The notes under the pieces are model-generated. The model did not search any database and was not told the DNA's origin. It was given only the letters and a program-made list of their open reading frames with translations. From the NCBI RefSeq assembly GCF_016892625.1, contig NZ_JAFEMW010000005.1, forward strand, positions 372,001-436,000: a stretch of 64,000 nucleotides of DNA, in the 5' to 3' direction. How positions within the stretch are numbered: position 1 is the stretch's first letter; every line of letters begins with the position of its first letter. The stretch is from Brevibacterium sp. RIT 803 (GTDB lineage: Bacteria; Actinomycetota; Actinomycetes; Actinomycetales; Brevibacteriaceae). The position numbers were made by a program, and so were the translations under genes. Shown here piece by piece: positions 8,633 to 16,947 of this stretch.

Positions 8633-9214
8633 ATGAGTGCCACATACACCTTCGACGTGTTCTCGAGCCTCGACGGGTTCGCCTCGGTCAGTCCCGACGG
8701 CGACTGGGGAGGCTACTGGGGCAAGCAGGGACCTGAACTCCTCGACCACCGACTCGAGCTCTACAGTGGACCCAATCGGCTCGTCCTCGGTGCAACGACT
8801 TTCCGCGAGTTCGCCGCCATGCTCGCAAACACCGAGGACTTCCCTGATGTTCTCGATCCCTGGGTCAGTGCAATGCGCAGCCTGCCGACAACTGTCATCT
8901 CAACCTCGCTGAGCCAGCCGCTCGACTGGCCGCAGGCCACCGTGGCAGACGGTGACGCGCCCGAGGTGGTGGCACAGATGAAAGAGGAGTCTGATGTGCC
9001 GATTCGTTCGCACGGAAGTCTGTCGATGAACCGTGCGCTGATGGGCGCCGGCCTCGTCGACCGGCTGCAGGTGACGATCTATCCGGTGATCACCGGACGC
9101 ACCGGAACCCAGCCGATCTTCGCCGGATCACAGGACTTCGATCTCGAACTCCTCGACCGCACGTCGCTGGGAGGCGGCGTCGAGGAGCTCGTCTACCGGC
9201 CGACGCTGCACTGA
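8633..9214 (+). CDS. dihydrofolate reductase family protein (RibD C-terminal domain-like)
   Basis: 193 residues from ATG 8633 with GGAGGAG 6 nt upstream. It matches stand-alone RibD_C/DHFR-like proteins: an initial SLDGFASVSPDGDWG segment, then LVLGATTFREFAAML, and the late segment LVDRLQVTIYPVITGRTGTQPIF. Members reduce an unknown substrate with NADPH and are not the folate enzyme. It stands alone between a TetR gene and an ABC ATPase gene on the same strand. A second, distantly similar member is at 39492-40037. Confidence 0.88.
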   Translation: MSATYTFDVFSSLDGFASVSPDGDWGGYWGKQGPELLDHRLELYSGPNRLVLGATTFREFAAMLANTEDFPDVLDPWVSAMRSLPTTVISTSLSQPLDWPQATVADGDAPEVVAQMKEESDVPIRSHGSLSMNRALMGAGLVDRLQVTIYPVITGRTGTQPIFAGSQDFDLELLDRTSLGGGVEELVYRPTLH

Positions 9215-9454
9215 CCACGGGCACCGTCGGCACCGTCGGCACCGACGTCAGGGCACCCTGGCCCCGACAATGACGCATCGTGAGCGTTGGGCTCGGGCCC
9301 GCGGTGGATTGCTGCGGCAGAGCTATCCATGATGTGGAACATCGTCCTGCCCGAGAACGCCCACCTCGGCGAGCGATCGACCTAGAATCGGATCGGCCCC
9401 AACCGGGAGCCGGCCCCGACTGGCGCAGGTGGTTCCTGCTGCAGCGACGCGATC

Positions 9455-10297
9455 ATGACGAGGAAAGTGAGTGTGGACAAGGTGGGCACGACGGTCCTTG
9501 AACTCAGCGAAGTGACCTTCCGACGTGGAGAGACGAAGATCCTTCACGGCATCGATCTGGCTATCGGGCAAGGCGAGCATTGGGTCCTCATCGGCCCTAA
9601 TGGAGCGGGGAAGTCGACGATTCTCAGCTTCGCCTCGGCGCAAGTCTTCCCTACCTCCGGGACTGTGGACATCCTCGGCGACCGTATGGGTCGGGTCGAG
9701 CTCCAGGCTCTGCGCCGTCATATCGGGCACGTCAATCCGCGCCACCCTCTGCGCTCGAACCTGTCCGTGCGAGAGGTCGTCCTCACCGGCCTGACCGGCA
9801 CGATCGAACGCCCCCTACGCTGGGAACCCAGCCCAAACGAGATCTCGAGGGCCGATGACCTTATCGCCGAGGTGGGGCTGACCTCCCGTGCGGACGCGGG
9901 TTGGAAAGTGCTGTCCCAGGGGGAGCGGGGCCGAGCGCTGGTCGCTCGAGCTCTCATCGCCGAGCCGCAGCTCCTCCTCTTCGACGAACCGACCACCGGC
10001 CTCGACGTGGCCGCCCGCGAACAGCTGTTGGAGACGATCGATTCGCTGTCCGTGACCTCGCCGGAGCTCACGACGCTGCTGGTGACCCACCATCTCGAGG
10101 AGATCCCGGAGTCCACATCCCACGCGATGCTGATCTCCCACGGGCGGCTCACCGCTGCAGGTGAGATCGCCGAGGTGCTCAGCACCGACCAGGTCAGCGC
10201 GGCCTTCGAGCACCCGATCGACGTCGGTTTCGCCGACGGACGCTGGTCGGCTCGGGCGATCCGGGAACGCGTAGTGGCGGTTTCCCAATCGTGCTGA
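9455..10297 (+). CDS. ABC transporter ATP-binding protein
   Basis: About 280 residues: one ABC ATPase domain. Walker A is GPNGAGKST, the signature is degenerate (LSQGERGRALVARAL), Walker B is LLLFDEPTTGLD, and the switch His is in LLVTHHLEEIP. The overall layout resembles the YlmA/ModF-like stand-alone ATPases. No permease or binding protein lies nearby, so the partner and substrate are unknown. The start is uncertain: GAGGAA within the first codons favours GTG 9473. A TAGAAT hexamer at 9383-9388 may be the -10 element. Confidence 0.88.
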   Translation: MTRKVSVDKVGTTVLELSEVTFRRGETKILHGIDLAIGQGEHWVLIGPNGAGKSTILSFASAQVFPTSGTVDILGDRMGRVELQALRRHIGHVNPRHPLRSNLSVREVVLTGLTGTIERPLRWEPSPNEISRADDLIAEVGLTSRADAGWKVLSQGERGRALVARALIAEPQLLLFDEPTTGLDVAAREQLLETIDSLSVTSPELTTLLVTHHLEEIPESTSHAMLISHGRLTAAGEIAEVLSTDQVSAAFEHPIDVGFADGRWSARAIRERVVAVSQSC

Positions 10298-10324
10298 GCA
10301 GCGACGACGGTCGGGTGGTGGCAA

Positions 10325-10353
10325 TTGCGCGCTCACACCGCGCCGCCTAATCT
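10325..10353 (+). promoter_or_regulatory. promoter for a leaderless small gene
   Basis: TTGCGC (10325-10330) and TAATCT (10348-10353) are 17 nt apart. The ATG of the next gene begins 6 nt after the -10 hexamer, at the expected transcription start, and no Shine-Dalgarno is present. This fits the leaderless translation common in actinobacteria. Confidence 0.5.
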
Positions 10354-10359
10354 TGAGAC

Positions 10360-10536
10360 ATGAAGATGAGTACCGTATGGAGCATCGTCGGCGCGATCAT
10401 TGCGATCATCATCGCGTGGTGGGTCGTCAACGTCGCCTTCTCAATCGCGTGGTTCCTCGTCAAGGCGCTCATCACCGTCATCGTCGCGGTCGGCATCTTC
10501 TACCTGATCAAAGCATCACTGAAGTCCAAGGACTGA
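10360..10536 (+). CDS. small membrane protein, 58 residues
   Basis: Starts MKMSTVWSIVGAIIAI and ends LIKASLKSKD. Almost the whole chain is hydrophobic and reads as two closely spaced membrane helices with a short basic C-terminus. It is too short for routine gene-size cut-offs. Support comes from the promoter-like hexamers 6 nt upstream, the clean stop, and a codon pattern (third-position C/G) that matches neighbours. No family was recognised. It stands between the ABC ATPase gene and the convergent dehydratase gene. Confidence 0.6.
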   Translation: MKMSTVWSIVGAIIAIIIAWWVVNVAFSIAWFLVKALITVIVAVGIFYLIKASLKSKD

Positions 10537-10619
10537 CGGCGCTGACAACTGGCTGATCAACCATGAGCGTCCGCCCAATCCAGCTGTCGGCGGCCGGACG
10601 CAATGACCCACACTGGAGG

Positions 10620-11630
10620 TCAGAGGTCGCCGAGGCTGGTGTTCGCCCCGCACAACACGACGCAGACCTTTTCGTCGGGCTCCGGAACATAGCCTTCGGA
10701 TTCACCTGAGCCGTGGATGCCGGCCAGCGCCGTTGCTGCCGCATGTTCGACAGCCAGGCGGTGCTCACCCCAGAGATGATGCCGAGCCTCGATGATCTGC
10801 GCATCGTCGACGAGCACCGAGGTGACCAGGTCGCTCTGTGCGGCCGCGACCGCCAAGGGTGTGGCTCGTCGGGCACCCAAGGAGTCGGCCGCCACGGAAT
10901 CGACGGGTACATCGACGGGCTCGCCCGCTTCCAAAGCCGCGTTCAGGGCGCGACAGTTCCTCGGTTCGACGGCAACCGTGCGCACCCCATGGAATGTGGC
11001 AGTCGTGGCCACCCCGGCGAACAGGCCGCCTCCGCCTACGGACACGACGACCGTGTCGAGATCGGGGATCTGGGAAAGGATCTCGGTCATCATTGTGCCG
11101 GCGCCGGCCGCGATGAGCGGATGATCGTAGGCGTGGGAGGCCAAGGCCCCCGAGGACTCGACGAATTCATGGCAGGCCAGGGCCGCCTCGGCGTATTCAG
11201 AACCGACCAGACGTACTTCGGCGCCGTAGCTGTGCAGTCGCTCGACCTTGACGGTCGGGGCGTTGGCCGGCAGGAAAACGGTCGCCCGAACTTCGGCCTC
11301 GCGGGCGGCCCAGGCGCAGGCCAGGCCCGCGTTTCCGCCCGAGGCGATCGTGACGCCGGCGTCGGGGAAGGTTCCCTGACCAATGTGCGTCTGAATGAAG
11401 TTCTGCGCCCCGCGGGCCTTGAAGGTGCCCGTGTACTGCATGAACTCGAGGGCGAAGTGGACGCCTGAGCCCCTCGGGTCGGTGCTCGGCGGGGCGGACC
11501 AAGTTGCTGCCGTCGGACTCGGGGCGTCGGAAGCACTCCCAGGCTGTGCTGATGCCACCGTGACCGGGCGAACGTACCCCGCGATCCGTGCGGCGGCCGC
11601 CTCGATGTCGTCGATCGTGAGTTCATTCAT
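10620..11630 (-). CDS. threonine/serine dehydratase-like PLP enzyme
   Basis: 336 residues from ATG 11630, which has AGGAGA 7 nt upstream. It is fold-type II PLP: the Schiff-base lysine lies in GTFKARGAQNF, the phosphate loop is SVGGGGLFAG, SGGNAGLA binds the substrate carboxylate, and VLCGANTSLGDL closes the domain. Length and absence of an ACT regulatory domain fit the catabolic or biodegradative serine/threonine dehydratase group, deaminating to 2-oxo acids. The residues around the lysine are those of threonine dehydratases rather than cysteine synthases. It is monocistronic in appearance. Confidence 0.88.
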   Translation of the reverse strand: MNELTIDDIEAAAARIAGYVRPVTVASAQPGSASDAPSPTAATWSAPPSTDPRGSGVHFALEFMQYTGTFKARGAQNFIQTHIGQGTFPDAGVTIASGGNAGLACAWAAREAEVRATVFLPANAPTVKVERLHSYGAEVRLVGSEYAEAALACHEFVESSGALASHAYDHPLIAAGAGTMMTEILSQIPDLDTVVVSVGGGGLFAGVATTATFHGVRTVAVEPRNCRALNAALEAGEPVDVPVDSVAADSLGARRATPLAVAAAQSDLVTSVLVDDAQIIEARHHLWGEHRLAVEHAAATALAGIHGSGESEGYVPEPDEKVCVVLCGANTSLGDL

Positions 11631-11986
11631 CGAACTTCTCCTGCTTCTGTAGGATCTCATCGTCATTTCGTGGGCTCTCCGGGACGAACGGAAGCATCAG
11701 ATGGAGAGGTCGGCCGCCCTCGTCATGGCACGCCCCTGGACTCGTGGCCGGTGCGGTTGCATAACGAAATGATAACGCACTGTAGATGATGTGATCGGCT
11801 CGGTGAGGCGGACTGATGCCCAACCGGGCAACCGTGGCTGCTGAGAAGCTACACGTCATTCGTGTAATAGTTCCGACATGCGCGCTCAGGAGGCTCGGGT
11901 TGAGGGTAGCCTGCCGGAGGCGGATTGCGGGGTCGACGGCCCCGCAATCCGCCTTGTGGACGGGATAGGGGCCTCTGATTCTGACA
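11631..11986. other. 356-bp gene-free stretch with one strong hairpin
   Basis: The gap lies between the dehydratase start and the small membrane protein gene. It contains a perfect 14-bp hairpin at 11919-11953 and an AT-richer region around 11760-11790 that could hold the dehydratase promoter. Reading frames on either strand here have no recognisable protein and were not called. Confidence 0.6.
11919..11953. other. perfect 14-bp inverted repeat (hairpin)
   Basis: Arms GGCGGATTGCGGGG (11919-11932) and its exact complement (11940-11953) flank a 7-nt loop. There is no T tract on either side, so a simple intrinsic terminator is doubtful. It lies 33 nt before the small membrane protein start and could act in its 5' leader. 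Confidence 0.6.
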
Positions 11987-12274
11987 ATGATTGTGGTGTG
12001 TATGTTAGCGACCGTGTGGCTGGTGACAGCCGTGAGCTTCCTCGTCGGCTTAGCTGTCAAGGCGTCGACTCGAGCAGTTGGCACGGTCTTCGCCACGCTG
12101 TGGTTCGTCGCCATCATGGCAGATTCCGCGGTTCCGGAATCGCAGGAAACCCTGATCGCCACCGCGCAGACCTGCGCAGCGACATTCGCCGGCTCACTGG
12201 TGGCGTTCTTCGTCGGCTTCGTCTTCCTTGGTCTCCTGCGAGACCGGAGGAACCGAAAGAGCCGAACTGCCTGA
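11987..12274 (+). CDS. small hydrophobic membrane protein
   Basis: 95 residues. Hydrophobic runs at ~2-25 (VVCMLATVWLVTAVSFLVGLAV), ~33-48 and ~64-86 suggest three membrane helices; the C-terminus is basic (RDRRNRKSRTA). ATG 12002 is an alternative start. No convincing Shine-Dalgarno is visible and no family was recognised. The gene is inferred from the coherent alternation of apolar helices and charged ends, which the opposite-strand frame lacks. The next gene is convergent. Confidence 0.5.
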   Translation: MIVVCMLATVWLVTAVSFLVGLAVKASTRAVGTVFATLWFVAIMADSAVPESQETLIATAQTCAATFAGSLVAFFVGFVFLGLLRDRRNRKSRTA

Positions 12275-12319
12275 TCCCCAATGCCGTGGACGCCTGATGC
12301 TGGGGAACTCAGCGGCGGC

Positions 12320-13678
12320 TCACGCCTCTCCGTGGTGCTTGACGACGCCCAGGGGCATGCCCTTCGTCTCTTTGACCAGACTGACTCCGATGAGCGAGAT
12401 GATGCAGACGACGATCATGTAGGCCGCGATCGACAGTGATGAGCCCGTGCGTGCCAGCAGGGTCTCCGCGATCGTCGGAGCGAAGGCCCCGCCCAGGATC
12501 GCGCCCAGGGCGTAGCCGATGGACACGCCCGAGTAGCGGACCTGCGGTGGGAACATCTCCGCGTACATCGCCGACATCGGACCGTAGGACAGGCCCATGC
12601 CGACAGTGAGGATGAAGATGCCGATCCCGTACATCCAGATATTGGCCTGATCGATCATGAGGAACGTCGGAACCAGCCACAGGATGAGGAGGACGTAGCC
12701 GATCTGGAAGGTGCGCACGCGGCCCAGCTTGTCCGACAGCGCCCCGCCCCACATCGTGAAGACCAGCCAGCCGAAGCTCGCCAGGGTCGTGGCCAGGAGG
12801 ACGGGTGCTCGGTCGAGCCCGACGGTGCCGCCTTGGTCCAGCGGCCGGGAGGCGTAGGCGGCGAAGAACGCGATGATCATGTAGCCCACGGCGTTGTTGC
12901 CGATGAAGATGAGCGCGGAGAGGACGACTTCCTTCGTGTTCTTCTTAAACAGTGTCGACAGCGGAGCCGAGGACTCGGCGCGGCGCTCGGCGAGCTCGGC
13001 GAAGACCGGGGACTCCTCGACCTGGCGGCGAATGTAGTAGCCGACGAGGACGAGGACGACGGAGAACAGGAACGGGATCCTCCACCCGAAACTCGCGAAC
13101 TGCTCGGTGGTGAGCACGGTGGTGAGGATCCAGATCACGCCGGTGGCGAGGATCATGCCCACGGGCACGCCGATCTGCGGGTAGGCACCGAAGAGCCCGC
13201 GCTTATTCACCGGCGCGTGCTCGACCGAGAGCAGTGCGGCACCGCCCCATTCGCCGCCGGCAGAGAAGCCCTGAAGGATTCGCAGGAATGTCAGCAGGAT
13301 GGGTGCTCCGATTCCGATGGCCGCATAGTTGGGCAGCAGCCCGATGAGCGAGGTCGCGGCGCCCATGAGGATGAGCGTGAGGACGAGCATCTTCTTGCGT
13401 CCGATGCGGTCGCCGAGGTGGCCGGCGATGATTGCGCCGAGCGGCCTGAACAGGAAGGAGATCCCGAGAGACGCCCAGGCCATGATCTGCCCGAGCGCCG
13501 GGTTGTCAGACGCCAGGGGGGCGAAGTACTGGACCGAGAGGATGAGGCCCGCGGCCTGTGCGTAGATGAAGAAGTCATACCACTCGATGGTGGTGCCGAC
13601 GAGGGTCCCGGCCAGGACCCTGCGTTCCTCGCGAGTGATCGAAGAGGGTGCCGCCGCGGCAGGCGAAGCTGTAGACAT
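12320..13678 (-). CDS. MHS-family MFS transporter (metabolite:H+ symporter), candidate aromatic-acid uptake
   Basis: 452 residues from ATG 13678 (GAGGAAAG 7 nt upstream). It is an MFS protein of the metabolite:H+ symporter type, with GTTIEWYDFFIYAQAAGL in helix 1, LGDRIGRKKML in the first cytoplasmic loop and FSAGGEWGGAALL in helix 4, all hallmarks of KgtP/ProP/ShiA relatives. Twelve membrane segments can be traced. It is divergent from paaZ, and the gap between them carries three copies of the palindrome also found before paaI and paaA. Uptake of phenylacetate or a related acid is therefore a reasonable inference, but relatives also carry ketoglutarate, shikimate or betaine. Confidence 0.9.
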   Translation of the reverse strand: MSTASPAAAAPSSITREERRVLAGTLVGTTIEWYDFFIYAQAAGLILSVQYFAPLASDNPALGQIMAWASLGISFLFRPLGAIIAGHLGDRIGRKKMLVLTLILMGAATSLIGLLPNYAAIGIGAPILLTFLRILQGFSAGGEWGGAALLSVEHAPVNKRGLFGAYPQIGVPVGMILATGVIWILTTVLTTEQFASFGWRIPFLFSVVLVLVGYYIRRQVEESPVFAELAERRAESSAPLSTLFKKNTKEVVLSALIFIGNNAVGYMIIAFFAAYASRPLDQGGTVGLDRAPVLLATTLASFGWLVFTMWGGALSDKLGRVRTFQIGYVLLILWLVPTFLMIDQANIWMYGIGIFILTVGMGLSYGPMSAMYAEMFPPQVRYSGVSIGYALGAILGGAFAPTIAETLLARTGSSLSIAAYMIVVCIISLIGVSLVKETKGMPLGVVKHHGEA

Positions 13679-13766
13679 GAGAGAACTTTCCTCGGGAGTT
13701 GTGCCGGGTTGTGCGCTGCGGATGCGGTGGTCCTCGGCTCTGAGTGATCGCCGGTGCTGTCGCGCA

Positions 13767-13784
13767 GGTGACTGAATGGTCAGT
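13767..13784. promoter_or_regulatory. PaaR-like operator 1 (transporter side)
   Basis: 18-bp dyad GGTGACT-GAAT-GGTCAGT. The right half is identical to that of the site before paaA; TGAC/GTCA are exact. It lies 89 nt upstream of the MHS transporter start. Confidence 0.55.
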
Positions 13785-13873
13785 AATTGGTCTCGATCAT
13801 AGTGCATGCAGTGATCGGTGTCACTTGCCTAACTCGCACCCTCCCCGTGCAGGCGGCGTCTGGGGCGGGCGGA

Positions 13874-13891
13874 GGTGACTGAAGGGTCAGG
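13874..13891. promoter_or_regulatory. PaaR-like operator 2
   Basis: GGTGACT-GAAG-GGTCAGG, differing from operator 1 at only two of 18 bases. It lies between the transporter and paaZ promoters. Confidence 0.5.
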
Positions 13892-13916
13892 CGAAGACGG
13901 CCGCGCAATGACAATA

Positions 13917-13934
13917 ACCGACCGATTGGTTAGT
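13917..13934. promoter_or_regulatory. PaaR-like operator 3 overlapping the paaZ promoter
   Basis: ACCGACC-GATT-GGTTAGT, embedded in the longer dyad TAACCGACCGATTGGTTA (13915-13932). It lies between and over the predicted -35 (13908-13913) and -10 (13931-13936) of paaZ, where a TetR-type repressor would block RNA polymerase. Confidence 0.65.
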
Positions 13935-14012
13935 ATTGCAGTCAGGAATCGGCAGCGGTGCCGACGTCGGCCGCCGTGCACCCGGAGACATCGTTGAACA
14001 GGGAGAGCAGAC

Positions 14013-16049
14013 ATGACCGAAATTCTCAGTTCGTATGTGGCAGGCGACTGGCACACTCCGAGTGGGAGCACTGACGGCACCCGAGCCGTCCATGACGCGA
14101 CCAACGGGCAGCTCCTCCATCATGTCTCCTCTGCAGGCATCGACTTCGCCGCCGTCGACGAGTACGCGCGGAGCACAGGGGTCTCCGAACTGCAGAAGCT
14201 GACCTTCCACCAGCGCGGCGTCATCCTCAAGAAGCTCGGCGCCTACCTCATGGAACGCGCGAAGGACTACCACGAGATCTCCTTTTCGACCGGAACAACC
14301 AAGCGCGACGGATTCGTCGACATCGAAGGCGGCATCGGCACACTCTTCACCTACTCCGGCGTCGCCCGTCGCCAGATGCCCAACTCCACCGTCCACCTCG
14401 ACGGAGGAATCGAGCGTCTGTCGAAGAACGGCACCTTCGTCGGCCGTCACATCCTCACCTCCAGGCAGGGGCTGGCGGTCCAGATCAACGCCTTCAACTT
14501 CCCCGTCTGGGGCATGCTCGAGAAATTCGGCCCCATGTTCGTCGCCGGTGTCCCCGTCGTCGTCAAACCCGCCACCGACACCGCCCACCTGACCCGGGCA
14601 GTGGTGGCCGACATGATCGAATCCGGTCTGCTGCCGGCCGGTTCCATCCAGCTCATCGCCGGTGACGTCACCCCGCTCTTCGACCATCTGGCCGAACAGG
14701 ATGCGATCGCCTTCACCGGTTCCGCGACAACGGCGAAGCACCTCGGCGGACTGGACTGCGTGCGCGATCGCGGCACCCGATTCTTCGCCGAGGCGGACTC
14801 CCTGAACTTCTCCCTTCTGGGCCCGGACGCCGCCCCCGGCACCGAGGAGTTCGACCTCTTTGTCTCCGGCGTCGTCGCCGAGATGACGATCAAGGCCGGC
14901 CAGAAGTGCACGGCGATCCGCCGCGCCTTCATTCCCGAACAGCACAAAGAGGCCGTCGCCGAGGCGCTCATCGCACAGCTGGAGACTCAGGGAGTCGGCG
15001 ACCCACGTGAGAAGTCCACTCGGCTGGGACCCGTCGTGTCTGACAAGCAGCGGACCGACGTACTCGACGCCATCGATGAGATCACCTCGGCGGGGGCACA
15101 TATCCTCACCGGTGGCCGCGAGGCCTCCGATGAACTGGCGAAGAATCTCGGCGGAGCCTATGTCGCGGCCACCGTGCTCCAGGCCGATGACCCCTGGGTC
15201 GACGCCGTCCACGATATCGAGGCCTTCGGTCCGGTGACCTCGCTCATCACCTACTCCTCCACCGAGGAGGCTGTGCGCTTGGCCGCTCGCGGGCGCGGTT
15301 CCCTGGTCGGCTCGGTCGTCACCCACGATGCCGAGTTCGCCACCGAATTCATCCGCCAGGTGGCGCCCTGGCACGGACGCATCCTCGTCCTCGACCGCGA
15401 CGACGCCGAAGAGTCGACCGGACACGGTTCACCGCTGCCCACCCTCATCCACGGTGGCCCAGGACGCGCCGGCGGCGGCGAGGAGATGGGCGGACTGCGC
15501 GGCGTCGAGCACTTCATGCAGCGCACCGCGATCCAGGCCTCCCCGGACATGCTCACCGCCATCGGCGGCGAATGGGTCGCAGGAGCGCAGCGCCGGACGG
15601 GGCAGCACCCGTTCACAAAGACTCTGGCCGATCTGCGCGTCGGCGATGCCCTCGAATCCGAGTGGCGTGAAGTCACTCTCGAAGACATCGCACACTTCGC
15701 GGAGTTCACCGGAGACACCTTCTACGCCCACACCGACGAGGAAGCGGCGGCCGCGAACCCCTTCTTCCCGGGGCGCGTGGCGCATGGCTACCTCATCGTG
15801 TCCTTCGCCGCTGGACTCTTCGTCCAGCCGGATCCCGGCCCAGTCCTCGCGAACTACGGCCTCGAAGGATTGACCTTCATTACGCCCGTGTCACCAGGTG
15901 ATTCGCTCAAGGTGACGCTGACGGCCAAGCGCATCACCCCGCGTGAGACCGATGAGTACGGCGAGGTCCGTTGGGACGCCGAGGTCGTCAACCAGAAGGA
16001 CGAGCCGGTCGCGAAGTACGACGTGCTCACGCTCGTCGCGAAGGAGTAG
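14013..16049 (+). CDS. paaZ: bifunctional oxepin-CoA hydrolase / 3-oxo-5,6-dehydrosuberyl-CoA semialdehyde dehydrogenase
   Basis: 678 residues, the normal PaaZ length. Residues ~1-520 are an aldehyde dehydrogenase domain: NAFNFPVWGMLEKF, FTGSATTAKHL and the catalytic cysteine (C299) in AGQKCTAIRR. Residues ~545-678 are a MaoC-type (R)-hydratase domain with FTGDTFYAHTDEEAA and GRVAHGYLI carrying the hydratase Asp and His. The hydratase domain opens the oxepin-CoA ring and the dehydrogenase oxidises the resulting semialdehyde, step 3 of phenylacetate catabolism. The gene is 12 kb from the other paa genes but shares the operator motif with them. Its 3' end overlaps the convergent lipid-kinase gene by 23 nt. 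Confidence 0.96.
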   Translation: MTEILSSYVAGDWHTPSGSTDGTRAVHDATNGQLLHHVSSAGIDFAAVDEYARSTGVSELQKLTFHQRGVILKKLGAYLMERAKDYHEISFSTGTTKRDGFVDIEGGIGTLFTYSGVARRQMPNSTVHLDGGIERLSKNGTFVGRHILTSRQGLAVQINAFNFPVWGMLEKFGPMFVAGVPVVVKPATDTAHLTRAVVADMIESGLLPAGSIQLIAGDVTPLFDHLAEQDAIAFTGSATTAKHLGGLDCVRDRGTRFFAEADSLNFSLLGPDAAPGTEEFDLFVSGVVAEMTIKAGQKCTAIRRAFIPEQHKEAVAEALIAQLETQGVGDPREKSTRLGPVVSDKQRTDVLDAIDEITSAGAHILTGGREASDELAKNLGGAYVAATVLQADDPWVDAVHDIEAFGPVTSLITYSSTEEAVRLAARGRGSLVGSVVTHDAEFATEFIRQVAPWHGRILVLDRDDAEESTGHGSPLPTLIHGGPGRAGGGEEMGGLRGVEHFMQRTAIQASPDMLTAIGGEWVAGAQRRTGQHPFTKTLADLRVGDALESEWREVTLEDIAHFAEFTGDTFYAHTDEEAAAANPFFPGRVAHGYLIVSFAAGLFVQPDPGPVLANYGLEGLTFITPVSPGDSLKVTLTAKRITPRETDEYGEVRWDAEVVNQKDEPVAKYDVLTLVAKE

Positions 16050-16947
16050 CGGCGACGCGGACCCGCAGTGAGGCCGGACGAATCGTGAGACTCGCCGGGG
16101 TGTGGGCGATCACATCGCCGTCGGCGATGATCTCGACCGGCTCTGCATCGTCGGGCGCGGCAATATCCACCTCGCGAGCGTGGTTGAATCTGATGTGCGG
16201 ATGCCACTTGTGCTTGCCGAGGCTGAAGAGGACCACCTCGGCGGCCAGCCTCGGGAGGAATGCGTCCTTGAGCAGCACAACGTCGATGAGGCCGTCGTCG
16301 AGTTCAGCCTCGGGTGAGAGCTTGAGGCCGCCGCCATAGCGACCGGAGTTGGCGAATCCCGCTGTGTACCCATGGAAGTCGACACGTTCGCCATCGATGG
16401 TGAGCACCAAGCGGAAGCGTCGAGGTTGCATGATCGCCCGGACGACGCCGTACAGATAGACCCAGTGTCCTCTGATGAAGCGGGCCGAATCGGCGTAATT
16501 CTGGACCGCGGTGTCGAGACCGAGGCAGACATTGCCGATGCAGATCTTCCCGTCGAGGTCGAGGACGTCGATGGTCTGGTCGCGACCGGAGGCGATGATG
16601 GCCGCGGCGGCCTCGATGTCCTTCGGGATGCTGAGCTTGCTGATGAAGTCGTTGCCGCGGCCGCCGGCGATGATTCCCAGCGAGGTGCTCGTGCCGGCGA
16701 GCCCTGCGGCGACCGCACGCACCATGCCGTCACCGCCGAGGGACGCCACGATGGGTTCACCCTGTGCTGCGAAGTCCGCGGCAAGGTCGCTCGCATGTTG
16801 CTCGCTCGTGCTCGAGACCAGTACCGGCTCAAGGCCGTTGGCGGCGAAGGCCGTCCGCAGGGGTGCGATCCTCTTGCGCACAGCGCCGTTGCGCGCCGAC
16901 GGGTTGAGGATGACGGGGACGGGGGTGGGAGGCGATTGCGTGCTCAC
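16027..16947 (-). CDS. diacylglycerol kinase family lipid kinase (DAGK catalytic domain)
   Basis: 306 residues from GTG 16947, whose GTGA overlaps the stop of the upstream oxidase gene. The DAGK/YegS-type domain is seen in VILNPSARNG at the N-terminus, the ATP-binding SLGGDGMVRAVAAGL loop, and GRGNDFISKLSIP. The C-terminal beta-sandwich runs from ~residue 140. Family members phosphorylate diacylglycerol or other lipids. It is the last gene of a three-gene operon with glpD and an alkyl-DHAP-synthase-like gene, so a role in making or recycling glycerolipid is inferred. The open frame continues upstream into the oxidase gene but the coupled GTG is the sensible start. Confidence 0.9.
   Translation of the reverse strand: MSTQSPPTPVPVILNPSARNGAVRKRIAPLRTAFAANGLEPVLVSSTSEQHASDLAADFAAQGEPIVASLGGDGMVRAVAAGLAGTSTSLGIIAGGRGNDFISKLSIPKDIEAAAAIIASGRDQTIDVLDLDGKICIGNVCLGLDTAVQNYADSARFIRGHWVYLYGVVRAIMQPRRFRLVLTIDGERVDFHGYTAGFANSGRYGGGLKLSPEAELDDGLIDVVLLKDAFLPRLAAEVVLFSLGKHKWHPHIRFNHAREVDIAAPDDAEPVEIIADGDVIAHTPASLTIRPASLRVRVAATPSRRA

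Larger units (their letters stand above)
13679..14012. other. 334-bp divergent promoter region between MHS transporter and paaZ
   Basis: It contains no gene. It holds three copies of the 7-4-7 palindrome listed separately (13767, 13874, 13917) and the paaZ promoter (ATGACA 13908-13913, 17-nt spacer, TAGTAT 13931-13936). Confidence 0.7.

Noticed and set aside
11623..12162. 179-residue minus-strand frame
   Set aside because: It overlaps the dehydratase start and the hairpin; no hydrophobic or domain pattern, whereas the opposite frame shows regular membrane helices.
12833..13747. 304-residue plus-strand open frame
   Set aside because: Antisense to the MHS transporter; very high Asp/Glu/Arg/Gly content typical of the complement of membrane-protein codons.
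13887..15425. 512-residue open frame on the minus strand
   Set aside because: It lies antisense to paaZ, is Gly/Asp/Val-biased as expected from GC-rich opposite-strand codons, and has no domain character.
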